In this document: positions 53,454 to 64,000 of the stretch, in pieces
How positions within the stretch are numbered: position 1 is the stretch's first letter
How the letters are laid out: every line of letters begins with the position of its first letter
NCBI RefSeq assembly: GCF_905475345.1
Contig: NC_066587.1
Span: 6,293,070 to 6,357,069 of the forward strand
Source: Vespula vulgaris
Lineage: Eukaryota > Arthropoda > Insecta > Hymenoptera > Vespidae
DNA length: 64,000 nt
Reading direction: 5' to 3'
The notes under the pieces: generated by a model
The model's input: only the letters and a program-made list of their open reading frames with translations
Told to the model about the DNA's origin: nothing
The model's database searches: none
Program-made: the position numbers and the translations under genes

Positions 53454-55393
53454 AAAGAACGCGGTTATCGTTTATACAATATACAATAAGTTTTTAGTTA
53501 CGTTCAAAGATCACCGTAAACGCTGCAATTATTTGAAAAAATAGGGAAGGACGGATAAATAGGAGAGGAAAAAAAGAAGGTGAAGAAGGAGGAAAAGGAT
53601 AGTTCTATAGATATAAGAGAGTTGAAGAAAGGGAGAGTAGGGAAAGGAATTTTTTTTCTTTTTTCTTTCCTAGCGCTTATTCTTTTGTCAAAAATATTCG
53701 TATTTTACATTTGAGAAAAGGTGAGGGAGTGGGGAAAGGAAGAAATTTCTATGATACGAGGTTTGGACATGAAAAAATGGGATTGTAAAAAGAAGGACAA
53801 AGAGGGATGTGGGTATATATAAAATGTTAACTTATTCATTCATATTTTCTTCAATGAAAGAGGAGAAGAAGGTAGGAGAGGATAGGGGAAAGAGGAGGAA
53901 AGAAGGAAAAGGAAAAGGAAAAGGAAAAGGAGAAGGAGCAACAGCAGCAGCAGCATATTATAGAACGTAAACCACATATTTAAATTTAATATAATTAGTA
54001 ATTATTATAATATACAATATTCACAGAGTCCGTTAAAAAGAGGGAATTCCCGTGAGAAACAAAATATCCGTTTTTAATTTACGCTTCCTCGCGCGATCGG
54101 ATGTCACGTCGTACCTATACACATTTGTTATTTATTTATATCACAATTTACAAAATTCGAGGGATCTAAGGGGGTTGGGGTGGAGATGGGAGGGTTTCGA
54201 AGGAGAATGTGGGGGAGATAAGGGGATGATGGATGTGTGAGAGAGAGTAAAAAACAAAAAAAAAAACAAAAAAAAAATTAAGAAAAGAAAAAATAAACAA
54301 TGGCGCCCGTTCTACGATGGGAGGGCAACAAATGTAAAACGAAAAAAAAAGGAGAAAAAAATATATATATATGTATATATATGTGGTAGTGTCGGCACGT
54401 TGTTTCTCCTTATTCTTTGCCTGTCTTTCTTTTCTAAGTAAACCACACGTATTAGAGAGAGAAAAATATAATAATAAAAAATAAAGATAAAGAGGAAGAA
54501 AGAAAACAAAATATATATATATATAAGTAGGAAAAGTAAAAGAAATGAGAGGAAAAAAAAAGAAAATTAGAAAATAATAATAATATTAATAATTATATCT
54601 TTCCGTTCGCCTCCGAAATTTGTCACGATGTAAAATGAGCGATTATTAGAGTTGGTCTTTTTGTTTTCTTTCAATATGAACGTTCGAAGCAGTCAAGGGG
54701 CAGATCATCAGCGGTCAAGGTCAAGTCAGTGGGTGCTTCAGTTATTTTATTAATTAGTTAGTTTGTTAGTTCGTTCGTTTGTTTGTTTGTTTACTTGCTT
54801 TGTTTGTTTATTCATTTTTGCTTCGTTCTCATGTCAAATGCTATGTATCTGTATAGCTGCTAATCTCTATTCTCTCAAACTCTTCATCTTACTTCTTCTT
54901 TGTTTATATTTGTTGCAAATACGTGCTTTGATCAAGTATATACCGCGAAACGAGAGGGGGGAGGGGAAGAAAAAAAAGAAAAAAAAAAGTCGGACTACCG
55001 TTCGTTGACATGCAGACTCGCGAACGTTTTAAAAAGATGTTGGTTGAGCATCTTCGCGACGACTTTTTTTTTACGATTATTAACGCTGCTTATATTTATT
55101 ACGCGGTACATGCTTGTCGCGCGCGCGCGCGCAATACAATATAAATGCATGCAGCACACTAACGACTATGCTAGCTGGCTCTAAACATCCCTTTAGTTTC
55201 TCTCTCATCCGCGATCCTTAGTTTCTTTCTTCCTATGCCGAGTTTCTCCTACATTATCGCCGACAACTCGCTTCGAATCGCTCTTATTATACGCACTTTT
55301 CGATTTAATATATCTGCGCGAATACGGTCATCTCTCTCGGCTCCTATTCATCGTTGAAATTTGTCTCACACTCTCATTCTCTCTCTTTCTCTC

Positions 55394-55427
<34 letters not shown>

Positions 55428-55975
55428 GTCTCTAGCTCTACACACATTAGCAGAGCTGCTGCTTTACTTCTACAAACCTTTCAATAACACTTTTCGATCT
55501 TAATCATTATTTATGTGAGTTTTAATCGTATCTCTTCGGTCGATTTCTTTATATATATTAATATATAACCATCTTAGCCGCTACGATTAATTCACATATA
55601 TTCGTTTATCTACCTCTTTCATTCTTTCATTTTATTCTTGTTTGTTGTTATTATTTGTTTGTTTATATATAACATGCCCATAGTTTACCGTCTTCTCACA
55701 CGAAAACTCATTGACGAACTTCATTAATAATGCTAACTCCGTACGATATTTGAATACAATTCAATTAATACATGAAACTCTCGATGAATATATTTCTTCT
55801 CTAATAATGCAACGATAGAAAAAATGCACTATCGCACCTTTCTTTTCTCTCTTTCTTTCTTTCTTTTTTTTTTTTTTAACCATCGAATCTAAGAATTTGC
55901 GTGTTCTTTTTTTTCTTCCTTGTTTGTTTCTCCTCTGGAAACATTTACTTTTCATGAAAGGAAAAAAAAATGATG

Positions 55976-56010
<35 letters not shown>

Positions 56011-56382
56011 GTGTGTGTATATATCGTGCCATGATTCTCATTTTATCAATGAAGTTTTCGAAAATCTGTACAAATAATGAAAGTTTAATAATGCTGCAAG
56101 AAATAATAACAACCATACTTTCTTTGCATTAACGAACCTGCTAAATTCTAGATTAGTTTTCTCTTTTTCTTTCTTTCTTTCTTTCTTTCTTTCTTAGTTT
56201 CTTATACACGAAGAAAGATAATCGTAACGTAACTCTCGAAATGCGTCAATATGATGATGTCAACAGATGATGCAGAATGAGTCTAATCGATGTTACCGTA
56301 AAATATGGTTGTGTCGGGCATGTGAAAATTCTGCTTATTTGGTGGGAGGGGGGGAGAGAAGAGAGTTGCAAAAATCGTGCGC

Positions 56383-58502
56383 TTATAAAACCTGCGTGGG
56401 CTGTTGCGCCGGCGTGGAAACAGTACCAGCAGCGGATGCTGGAGGTCCGATCGGTCCAAGATCTCCACTGCTATTCGAGGCACCAGCTGGCGTCGATACT
56501 CCCATAGCGGATGCTGTCTTCATGAAGAATTTTTCTAATTTAACGATTATATGTTTGCCATACGTATACTTGCGGAGACTTCCTAAATGCGGGCGAATCT
56601 TGTGCATCAACACTTTACGTTGTGCAGGTTCTGCCACGTCGATCATCTTCTGTACCACGTAATTAGCGTATTGATCCTTCATCATAACGTTAAGCGCGCT
56701 AGTTTGCAAACAGATCAATCGAATAATCATATAATTAATAAGTTCAACATTATACGTACGTGTGTGTGTACAATTTGAAAATTAGAAATTTATTTACTTG
56801 TCATTGAAACCGCAGACTTCTTCAATGAGAACAGCACGTTCCTGTCTCGTAGCATGGGTGACACATTTTTCCACGACGTTGCTTGCAAATTTGTGTTGAG
56901 AAAGCGCAAGTACTTTACCCCTAACGCTACTGATCAATTGTGTTTTATCTTCTGGCTTTCCATGCTCTAAGATGAAAATTTATAAAGCGATTAATTTGAG
57001 AATAAATAGATAGGATAGAGAAATTATATTGGATAATTATTTTACTCACCGAGTACATGCTGAATGACGTAATTACCATACTGATCTTGTATAAGCTGAT
57101 CGGTGGCAGCATGCAATTCTTGTAAGATCCCTTGTGTTTGTTCCGGAGTGCAATGCTCCAGTATACGCTGAATTACTCTACATCCGTATGGATGAGTACT
57201 CAATGAATAAACTTGTCCAGCAAATGCTCCGATAACGAACTGTAATGCTCTTGGTTCGACACATTCGATACATTTTTGAACAACGTGATTTCCATTTTGA
57301 TCTTTAACGCATTTCAACACATGCCCATCTAATTCTCGCACTATTTCTTGTTGCTGTTCAGGTCCAATAGATTCAAGAGCTTTTTGTATTACTCTGCAAC
57401 CATACATCTGTAGTGCCAGAGGTAACACATGGCCTCGAACCTGCAATTTGTAAATGATATATTCGTTTGCAAAATATTTTTTATATATTATTTTATTTGA
57501 TTTTTTCTTCTTAATATCAATAACTTCGTAACATCGTTTAATATATATTATTATATTTTGTAATATCGATAAAATAACACTAAAGTTATCGATATGAATG
57601 ACAGATTTACGCATGTACAATAATGATACCTTTTGCGCTAGAGTAGATTTTTGTTCGGGTGTTCCAAATTCAAAGAACTTTTGTATAACATAATTCCCAA
57701 AAACATCTGTCATAAGAGAATAAGCAGAAGCAAGTATCTCTTGAAATACAAGATGTTTCTCACTGGCAGAAGCACGTTCCAACTTTTGTTGAATGAAACG
57801 TGAACCGTGTTGATCTTGACTGAACTCAACGATATGATTAACCAAATCACGTAATTGAAGACTTGGGAATCTGAAAGAAGAGACAACTTTGAATTTATTA
57901 AGGAGAACGTATTTTCTATAAAAACCGATTCGAATGTAAAATTAAAAGGACAATAACCGATTATTTCTAAAATCCTCTAAAAGACGAGATCGACCTCCAG
58001 CATTTTTGTCTCCGATATTCGTAGCTCCTGTACGACCAGCTTTACCGACCAAATTCGGGAAAAGAGAACTACTCGAGCCAAATACACCATTAGCTGTTAG
58101 TGCTGGTACAGCGCTTGCACGGAATTTAGCTTCGGCACCTGGAGCAGCTGATACTCGATTCGCACCTCCTACAAGTCCACCCAAGGATCCTCCCAAAGTT
58201 GGTGGTGGAGTCAAAGATAATCCTAGTGGACTCGGAGAAGCTGTTACTGTACCTAAACGTAAAGTAATTTTTACGAGTTATACAACATTTCAAATTTCTT
58301 TAAGGTTCTTCTTTAAAAGAAAGAACATTTGTAATAACAAAAGTATATATTCACCAAGAGCTCCATAACTTTGTGGCCATTTCGCTCGACTGTACTCCAA
58401 ACTTGGGCTAAATGCCGATGTATTTCTATCGAAGGAATCCCTTCTTCCTGTCGATGATGCTCCAAGCCCCAAACCTGAACAAATGATAATAAATAATGAA
58501 AA

Positions 58503-58549
<47 letters not shown>

Positions 58550-60213
58550 AGCAAATTAAATAAGTTCATTGTCCTATCATCTATCAACGATCTTCTATCA
58601 TTTTTCTATCATCTTCATTTTGAAATATCGACAAGAGATGTTTATAACGAAACAACATGAAATAATTAAAGATGATAATAAAAGCATGCAGGCCACGTTT
58701 AGTAAATTATGTACAACACAATCTGTGACATAGTTAAAGTCGATAAGAGTTAATAAGACGTGAAAACGAGCGAGTCGACGAGATTTAATACCTGTTGTTT
58801 GAAGTTGGGCAGGAGAGCCCAATGCTCCAAGAGGAGAACCTCCGTATCCCAAAGCCGCTAGACCTGCGGCAAGTCCTGATCCTTGTTGTTGTGCTTGTTG
58901 TGCGGCAACTGCCTGAGCTTGCGCAACGACCGCTGCTGCGCTGCACGCTGCCAAACCTGCACCGAAAGCCCGCAACCCATACACACTCTTAGTTATCAAT
59001 GAATTCGGCCTGTGTTACAAAACCATATACCGTCTAAAAGCTTAGTCGATACATCTGTACACATGCACGTACGCTTCTTTGCATTTATAACGATCATTTA
59101 CATATACATACATAAACATGTGTGTGTGTGTGTGTGCATGTGTGGGTGTGTGTAGATATATATGTATATTTATTTATTTATATATATATATATAATGTTG
59201 TACTTTAGTCACAATATGGTTAACAGGTCGCACACAAACATGATTTATATACAAAATGCAATCGATGATAGACAAGACGTTATAACATTAAAATAGAGAT
59301 TTACCAAAAATGACTTTTTCAAACTGTTTCAGCTTAAAAAATATACATGCGCGTTTAATATGAGATCATGATAGAAATCTTAATGCGGATGAACCCGGTC
59401 TTTAGACATTGGATTCAATAGGAAAACGGCGACGTTTATTATCGCTTGGAAATATTACCTAAACATTCACCAGGCGTAGCATTACTATGGGATGTCGGGG
59501 TCGCCTGTGAATAGAGACTCGGTGGCGGAGGAGCAGGTGGTCCAGGAGGTGGTTGAGAAGGAGCTCTGTTCACTAGAACGGGTGCTGGGCTGACTAATCT
59601 CATCGGAGTTGCCGCGGAACTAAGGCCGCGTACACCGCCCATAACTATGGATCCATTTTGATCGTAATAAGCTGGTATGACCTGGTATTGACCTTGAACC
59701 TATAAAAAGAAAATAAATTTCAATGTTTCTGAATGAGTTTACTCGAGTAGGTTCCGTAAAGACGAAGACGCGTATTTGTCTCGAACGAAACGGACGAAGA
59801 TTTTTTGAATCGTTTACCGTTTGTGCCAAATTATTTGCTGTGTCTTGAGCCGCAGCCGCAGCTGCCGCTGCCGAGGAAGGTGTCAAGGGTCGTCTCGGTG
59901 GCGGTGGGGCCGCAGCTTGCGGAGGTGCTTGCGGTAGTAGACCAGCGGGATAAACCCACGGGCCAACTCCATAATACTGAGGTACCACTGGTGGCGGTGC
60001 ACCAGCTATCAAAGCTCCTACGTATGGTTCTTGTCCACTGATAACGGTGTACGGTGCCGTGGGAAAATTTTGTTGTTGCTGTTGTTGTTGCTGTTGTTGC
60101 TGTTGAGCCTGAGACGCGGCCAGATATTGTTGTTGTTGTTGCTGCTGTTGTTGCTGTTGAAGCAATTGAAGTTGTTGCGGTGTTGCACCTTGCGGCTGAC
60201 TGCGAAACAATTG
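56383..60213 (-). CDS. pum: Pumilio, translational repressor (3' part, complete PUM domain)
   Basis: Sequence-specific RNA-binding repressor that acts on 3' UTRs with Nanos/Brat-type partners. Nine exons in the window: 60213-59818, 59699-59459, 58956-58792, 58474-58355, 58252-57958, 57870-57630, 57440-57050, 56966-56798 and 56698-56383. Together they give 777 codons plus a stop, with every phase closing. The first is an internal exon after a ...TTCCCAG acceptor, so the N-terminus is missing. It has two glutamine tracts and an Ala run. The next exon has the conserved QYQVIPAYYDQNGS and MRLVSPAPVLVN. The PUM domain starts at GRSRLLEDFRNNR and holds eight repeats: HGSRFIQQ, FGNYVIQK, YGCRVIQK, NGNHVVQK, YGCRVIQR, YGNYVIQH, FASNVVEK and YANYVVQK. 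The C-terminal exon has NALNVMMKDQYANYV, RKYTYGKHIIVKLEK and a tail with LGPIGPP, as in fly Pum. Confidence 0.96.
58500..58551. repeat. (AAAT)n microsatellite in pum intron
   Basis: About thirteen pure units just upstream (in transcript sense) of the exon at 58474-58355. Confidence 0.9.
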
Positions 60214-60960
60214 CTGGGAACAAAAAATTCGATAGGGATTCTCTTAGTTTTACGATTTTATTTCTCGAATTCTAAACAGAACGTGATTCTATTAATAAGA
60301 TTTTTACAGGCGTGCGATTAGAAATAAGAAACGGCGATCTAAAATCATACGCGTTCTCGTTATTTTCAAGGAACACGCACGAGAACCGAGAGATACGAAA
60401 AATTCTACGAAGCCGAGGCGGCAAGGAACGACGAAGAACGTCGAAGTTCCTCGTCGACGGTAACGTAAGAGAGGCACGTACAACAAATCGGAGACGCCGG
60501 AGTTCGTTCTCTTGCTGGCTTAGGTCGACGACCCCCTGCGGACGTTCACCGACGACGATCGTTCGCCTTCTACTACCACCACGTTTGTACCGGTTGTTGC
60601 TCCAGACTTTAATTGACCAACAAACGCGGCCACGATTTACCGTGACGCGTTGACTAGCTTTAAACGGCTAGAAAACTCTATATACCTGGCCCTTTTCCAA
60701 TCCTCTTGCTGTCATCGTCGTATCAAAGTTTCTTTTAACCGTTCAACGATTACATATTACGTGCACGACAAAACTAATATTTCTACATCGATGATCTCTC
60801 GATCTTTATTCGATCGATCGATCGATTTCTGATGGGATAAGAAACATTTCAAACATTAGCGATTTATTTCGCGGGAATATATTTTTCTGTTAGAGATATA
60901 AATTGATCGGACGATGAGAAACCTCGAAAGAAGAAGAGCAAGGCTAAGTTAGATATAGAA

Positions 60961-60961
<1 letters not shown>

Positions 60962-61029
<68 letters not shown>

Positions 61030-61034
61030 TATAT
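60962..61034. repeat. (TTA)n microsatellite with short (TA)n tail
   Basis: About twenty pure TTA units followed by TA repeats. Confidence 0.9.
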
Positions 61035-61183
61035 TAGAGGCTGGTTCGAACCATCCGAGCGACACGCTCCAGACCTCGAAGGCAGCGATGCGTTTCGGGT
61101 ATTAACCTCTTCCGGAAGCAGCTCGCGCTTGAACCAAGGCCACGGTTACACTCTGCGAATATTCTACGCGTAAACCGCGAAGA

Positions 61184-61214
<31 letters not shown>

Positions 61215-61397
61215 TTTTAGATCTTTCTTTCCGATCTTCGTTAACAACGTTCACGCCGAGTGCGCTTCCCCTTCCTTCCCCACCTATTCTTCTTCTTATT
61301 TCTCCTCCTCCTACCCCCAAGACGTTAATTAGACGAAGTAAATTTATCTTTTAAGATGCAAGTTGAATGTACTGTTTATGAACGAGAACAGAAAGAA

Positions 61398-61442
<45 letters not shown>

Positions 61443-61841
61443 TATGTGGTCGCCATGATGGAGTTTCGTTAAACGCGAACAAGGTCGACAGGCTATTCGG
61501 TCATTGGCGTAATTCTGTAGCGTGGGGTTACGCACGAGAAGTCATTATTATATCGTATAGATGGTCGCCTCCCTATAGTCACGGTTTAGCGGAGATCTCA
61601 ATGGAAATATCATGACGATTGCATTTGAAAAGAGCTTGCTGAAGTGAGCTTGAAAGGTCGAAGGGTGGTAGGTGTTGTTGCGAGAATAAAGTGAGTGTGT
61701 GCGCGAGAGAAAGAGAGAGAGAGTGTGTGTGTTAGGGGAAGAAGGTGGAAAGGGTTCGATTTCGAACGGGTGAGAGAAACAATGCCGATAGAGAATATAG
61801 TTTTCTAGGTGAGAATACGGGCTGAGTTACGTGTCCCTAAA

Positions 61842-61842
61842 T

Positions 61843-61878
<36 letters not shown>
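61842..61878. repeat. (GCAA)n microsatellite
   Basis: About nine pure GCAA tetranucleotide units. Confidence 0.9.
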
Positions 61879-62485
61879 GAGTCACACCATCGAATACATA
61901 AGGTTTCCACCACTAGAGTAACTGTACGGTTTGAGGCTTGAAAATCCTTCTCGTTTAGAACAACGACGACAGAGAGCTATATATCGATTCTTCCTTTTCG
62001 TTCATGCAAAACTCGAAACTCGAGTCATAGTCTCGGGTTAGCACGGCACGTTTATTGGCAACCATTATGTACTAGTGACTACATAAACCAGCGACGCTCG
62101 TGGTGAATCTTAATAATAATAAAGTCGGCCGTTCATTTAAAAGGCACGTACGTATGCGAAGGAGGTAAAGAGAAAAGTCAAGTGGAACTTCGTCGAGAAT
62201 GAGGAAGAAATATAGATAGAGGGAAAGAGAGAGAGAGAGAGAGGAGGAGGGGGAGAGAAAGAGAGAAAGAGAAAGAAACGTTAAACACACGTTACGTACG
62301 TACACGTGAGATACTAAAAATCCAACACGAAAACGGGTTTGTTAAGGTAGAGAGTTCAATGAACTTATTGGAACACGCTCGTTTGACTTTCAGAACGATA
62401 GCCCTCGAGCGATCATTTTTTAACGTTAAATTTATACAACCGATTGGCTCGAATCTGTAACACCGTTTTACTCGTAGCATCCCCG

Positions 62486-62610
62486 AATTACAAGAGTAAT
62501 AATTATTATTATAGTAGTAGTAATGTATAGTAGTAATAGTAGCAGTAGTACTTAGTGGTACTAGTAGTAGTAATAATAATAACTAATAGTAGCTAATAGT
62601 AGCTAGTAGC
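62486..62610. repeat. Degenerate TAG/AAT trinucleotide array
   Basis: Interrupted TAG, AGC and AAT units (AGTAGTAGTAATG, TAGTAGCAGTAG, CTAATAGTAGCTAATAG). Non-coding. Confidence 0.75.
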
Positions 62611-62899
62611 AGTTCGTGTTCGTAACTAGAAATACAGCAAAAATCTCGACGAGATTCTCGTCACGAGAGGTGGAAGGGAAGAGAGCAGAGCAACTAGACT
62701 TCGAAGCAGGAAGAGAAATCGAGGAACGCGCCGGCCTGGAACAGATACTGTCGTGAGCCTCGTCGAATCGGGACACGCATCCGCGATCGTTGTTTCGTCG
62801 TTCGATGCTCGCGAAACTCAACGCGATCGTCGTGTCTCGGACAGCTAACTGACGACGACGTTTCCTTTTCGATCATTTAGAATCAAGCACTGTTCTCCT

Positions 62900-63310
62900 A
62901 GCTCTAGTTTTTAATTTAAAACTCGATCAGCTGTTAATTATTGAATCCAATTTCAATAAAAAAAAAAGAAAAAGAAAAAATGGAGGATTCGATTAAATCA
63001 TTTAGATTGTTTTTTTTTTTCTTTTCTTTTAAATAGACAGCAAAGTAATTTATTTAAAGCAGTATCGATTGAAAATGCTACATTTTTCAAGATTTATGTA
63101 ATTTCTTTTTAGTTATAGTTTTCATTCAAAACTCGAACAATTGCTCATTATCGAATACAGTTTCGATGAAAAAAAAAAGAAATATATCGAGGATTCGATT
63201 AAATAATTTACGTTGTTTTTTTTTTTTTGTTTAAATAGACGACTTGACTAATTTATGGAATATAGTAGTAGCTGTAGATGTAACATTTTTGAAAATGTAA
63301 TCGTAAAAGA
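62900..63310. repeat. Tandem duplication, period about 205 bp
   Basis: Two adjacent direct copies. Paired landmarks are AAACTCGATCAG / AAACTCGAACAA (62921, 63131), GAGGATTCGATTAAAT (62983, 63189), TTAAATAGAC (63029, 63231) and TACATTTTTCAAGAT / AACATTTTTGAAAAT (near 63077 and 63280). The copies are diverged and contain A-rich and T-rich tracts; neither codes for protein. Confidence 0.65.
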
Positions 63311-64000
63311 TGTAAAACGTATCTTTCTTTACGGAGTTAAAAAAAAAAAGATTAAAAAGAATCATGAATATTATTTTTCTCAGCAAATTTATGTTAATTT
63401 CGATCGATGTAATAATACTAATGTTATATGACCTAATGTTATAACAGGTAGGAAAATATTCTTCGGGTTAAATAATTCCATGATAAAACAAATTGGTATG
63501 AATTTTTAACATTAGTATATATACGTAGATCGACGTACCTATATTGTACACACACATATATATGTACATATATCCCTCTCATACCAAAGACCGTTATATG
63601 ATGAACGCGAACGAAAAAGTCGTCCTTGAACCTCGACGAAGTAGATTTAGAAACGAGATATTACGTAAATTTGCTGGCCCTCTCCTGAGGTTGGCGTCGA
63701 CGTTCTTGGAATAAATAATCTTGAACAAGCAATAACTAACCGAAGTAACGTAAATGCACGCGTGCAGAAGCAAAAGAAAGAAAAAAAGAAAGAAAAAAAA
63801 AAGAGGAGAGAGAATATAAAAAAAAAAGAAGAAAGAAGAAAGAAAAAGAAGTTTAATGTTGGCAACGAACGGTTTATCGATTGGTCGAAGAACTCTCGAG
63901 GATAGTGTTCTTCGTATTCAACGACGGAGATGACGTTGTACCCGGGCGTTAGCTTCCGGGCCATTTATCGAGTCGTGATTAGAATCCTATGATGACGAAC

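Larger units (their letters stand above)
43510..56382. other. 12.9-kb gap between convergent Fip1 and pum
   Basis: The region contains no recognised coding exon. The first 0.3-0.4 kb is the Fip1 3' UTR, ending near AATAAA at 43807. The rest is downstream of the pum stop codon on the minus strand and may include a long pum 3' UTR. It is dense in microsatellites: (AAT)n at 46384-46439, (TC)n at 46639-46802, (TTTA)n at 48190-48234, (GAC)n at 49974-49998, (AAT)n at 50747-50809, TTA/TCA at 52862-53150 and (TTTG)n at 53399-53453. All apparent open frames are repeat translations. Confidence 0.65.
60214..64000. other. Region upstream of first visible pum exon (probable intron)
   Basis: No coding exon of pum or another gene was recognised on either strand. 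It contains (TTA)n at 60962-61021, (TA)n at 61397-61440, (GCAA)n at 61842-61878, a degenerate TAG/AAT patch at 62486-62610 and a 200-bp tandem duplication at 62900-63310. GC-richer stretches at 60380-60660, 61040-61180 and 62640-62870 could be an alternative first exon or promoter. Confidence 0.5.

Noticed and set aside
61043..61052. GGTTCGAACC, resembling a tRNA T-arm or B box
   Set aside because: No matching acceptor, D or anticodon arms lie around it; it is just a palindrome.
63647..63964. Minus-strand frame starting MARKLTPGYNVISVVEYEEH as a possible pum 5' exon
   Set aside because: It does not resemble any known pumilio N-terminal sequence and runs into a poly-purine artefact.

Overview
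The window is insect nuclear DNA. Intron-rich genes with short exons, GT/AG splice sites, a strongly AT-rich background and long microsatellites (TA, GA/TC, TTA, TCA, TTTA) point to an insect. Base texture and the style of the protein orthologues suggest an aculeate hymenopteran such as a wasp or bee, but the exact taxon is an inference. There are no bacterial-type operons, CRISPR arrays or rRNA genes.

Eight protein-coding genes could be rebuilt exon by exon, and the reading phase closes at every junction. In order: (1) the 3' end of class II fumarase (+); (2) a complete arginase with a mitochondrial-type N-terminus (+); (3) a COA1-like cytochrome oxidase assembly factor (-), convergent with arginase; (4) Unc-76/FEZ, a kinesin-1 adaptor (-), eight coding exons over 11.8 kb; (5) arylalkylamine (dopamine) N-acetyltransferase (+), four exons; (6) a DNAJC4/DnaJ-60-like J-protein with one membrane segment (-); (7) Fip1, a pre-mRNA 3'-end processing factor (+), head-to-head with the J-protein; (8) the 3' two thirds of pumilio (-), including the whole eight-repeat RNA-binding domain, with its 5' end outside the window or beyond a large intron. 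These are unrelated housekeeping and neuronal genes, and nothing indicates a functional cluster.

Large gene-poor stretches lie at 3.1-5.7 kb, inside Unc-76 (8.3-15.4 kb intron), between Unc-76 and aaNAT (18.4-32.9 kb), between Fip1 and pum (43.5-56.4 kb, convergent 3' ends) and upstream of the first visible pum exon (60.2-64 kb). They hold microsatellites, short inverted-repeat elements (a 670-bp palindromic element, a mariner-type miniature element, two hairpin elements) and several old degenerate tandem arrays, the clearest being about 2 kb in aaNAT intron 2.

I found no convincing new protein system. The most notable unexplained signals are the degenerate intronic tandem arrays, a near-palindromic RFX X-box upstream of Unc-76, a TATA/initiator pair placed to drive aaNAT, and a small GC-richer island near 29.75 kb.
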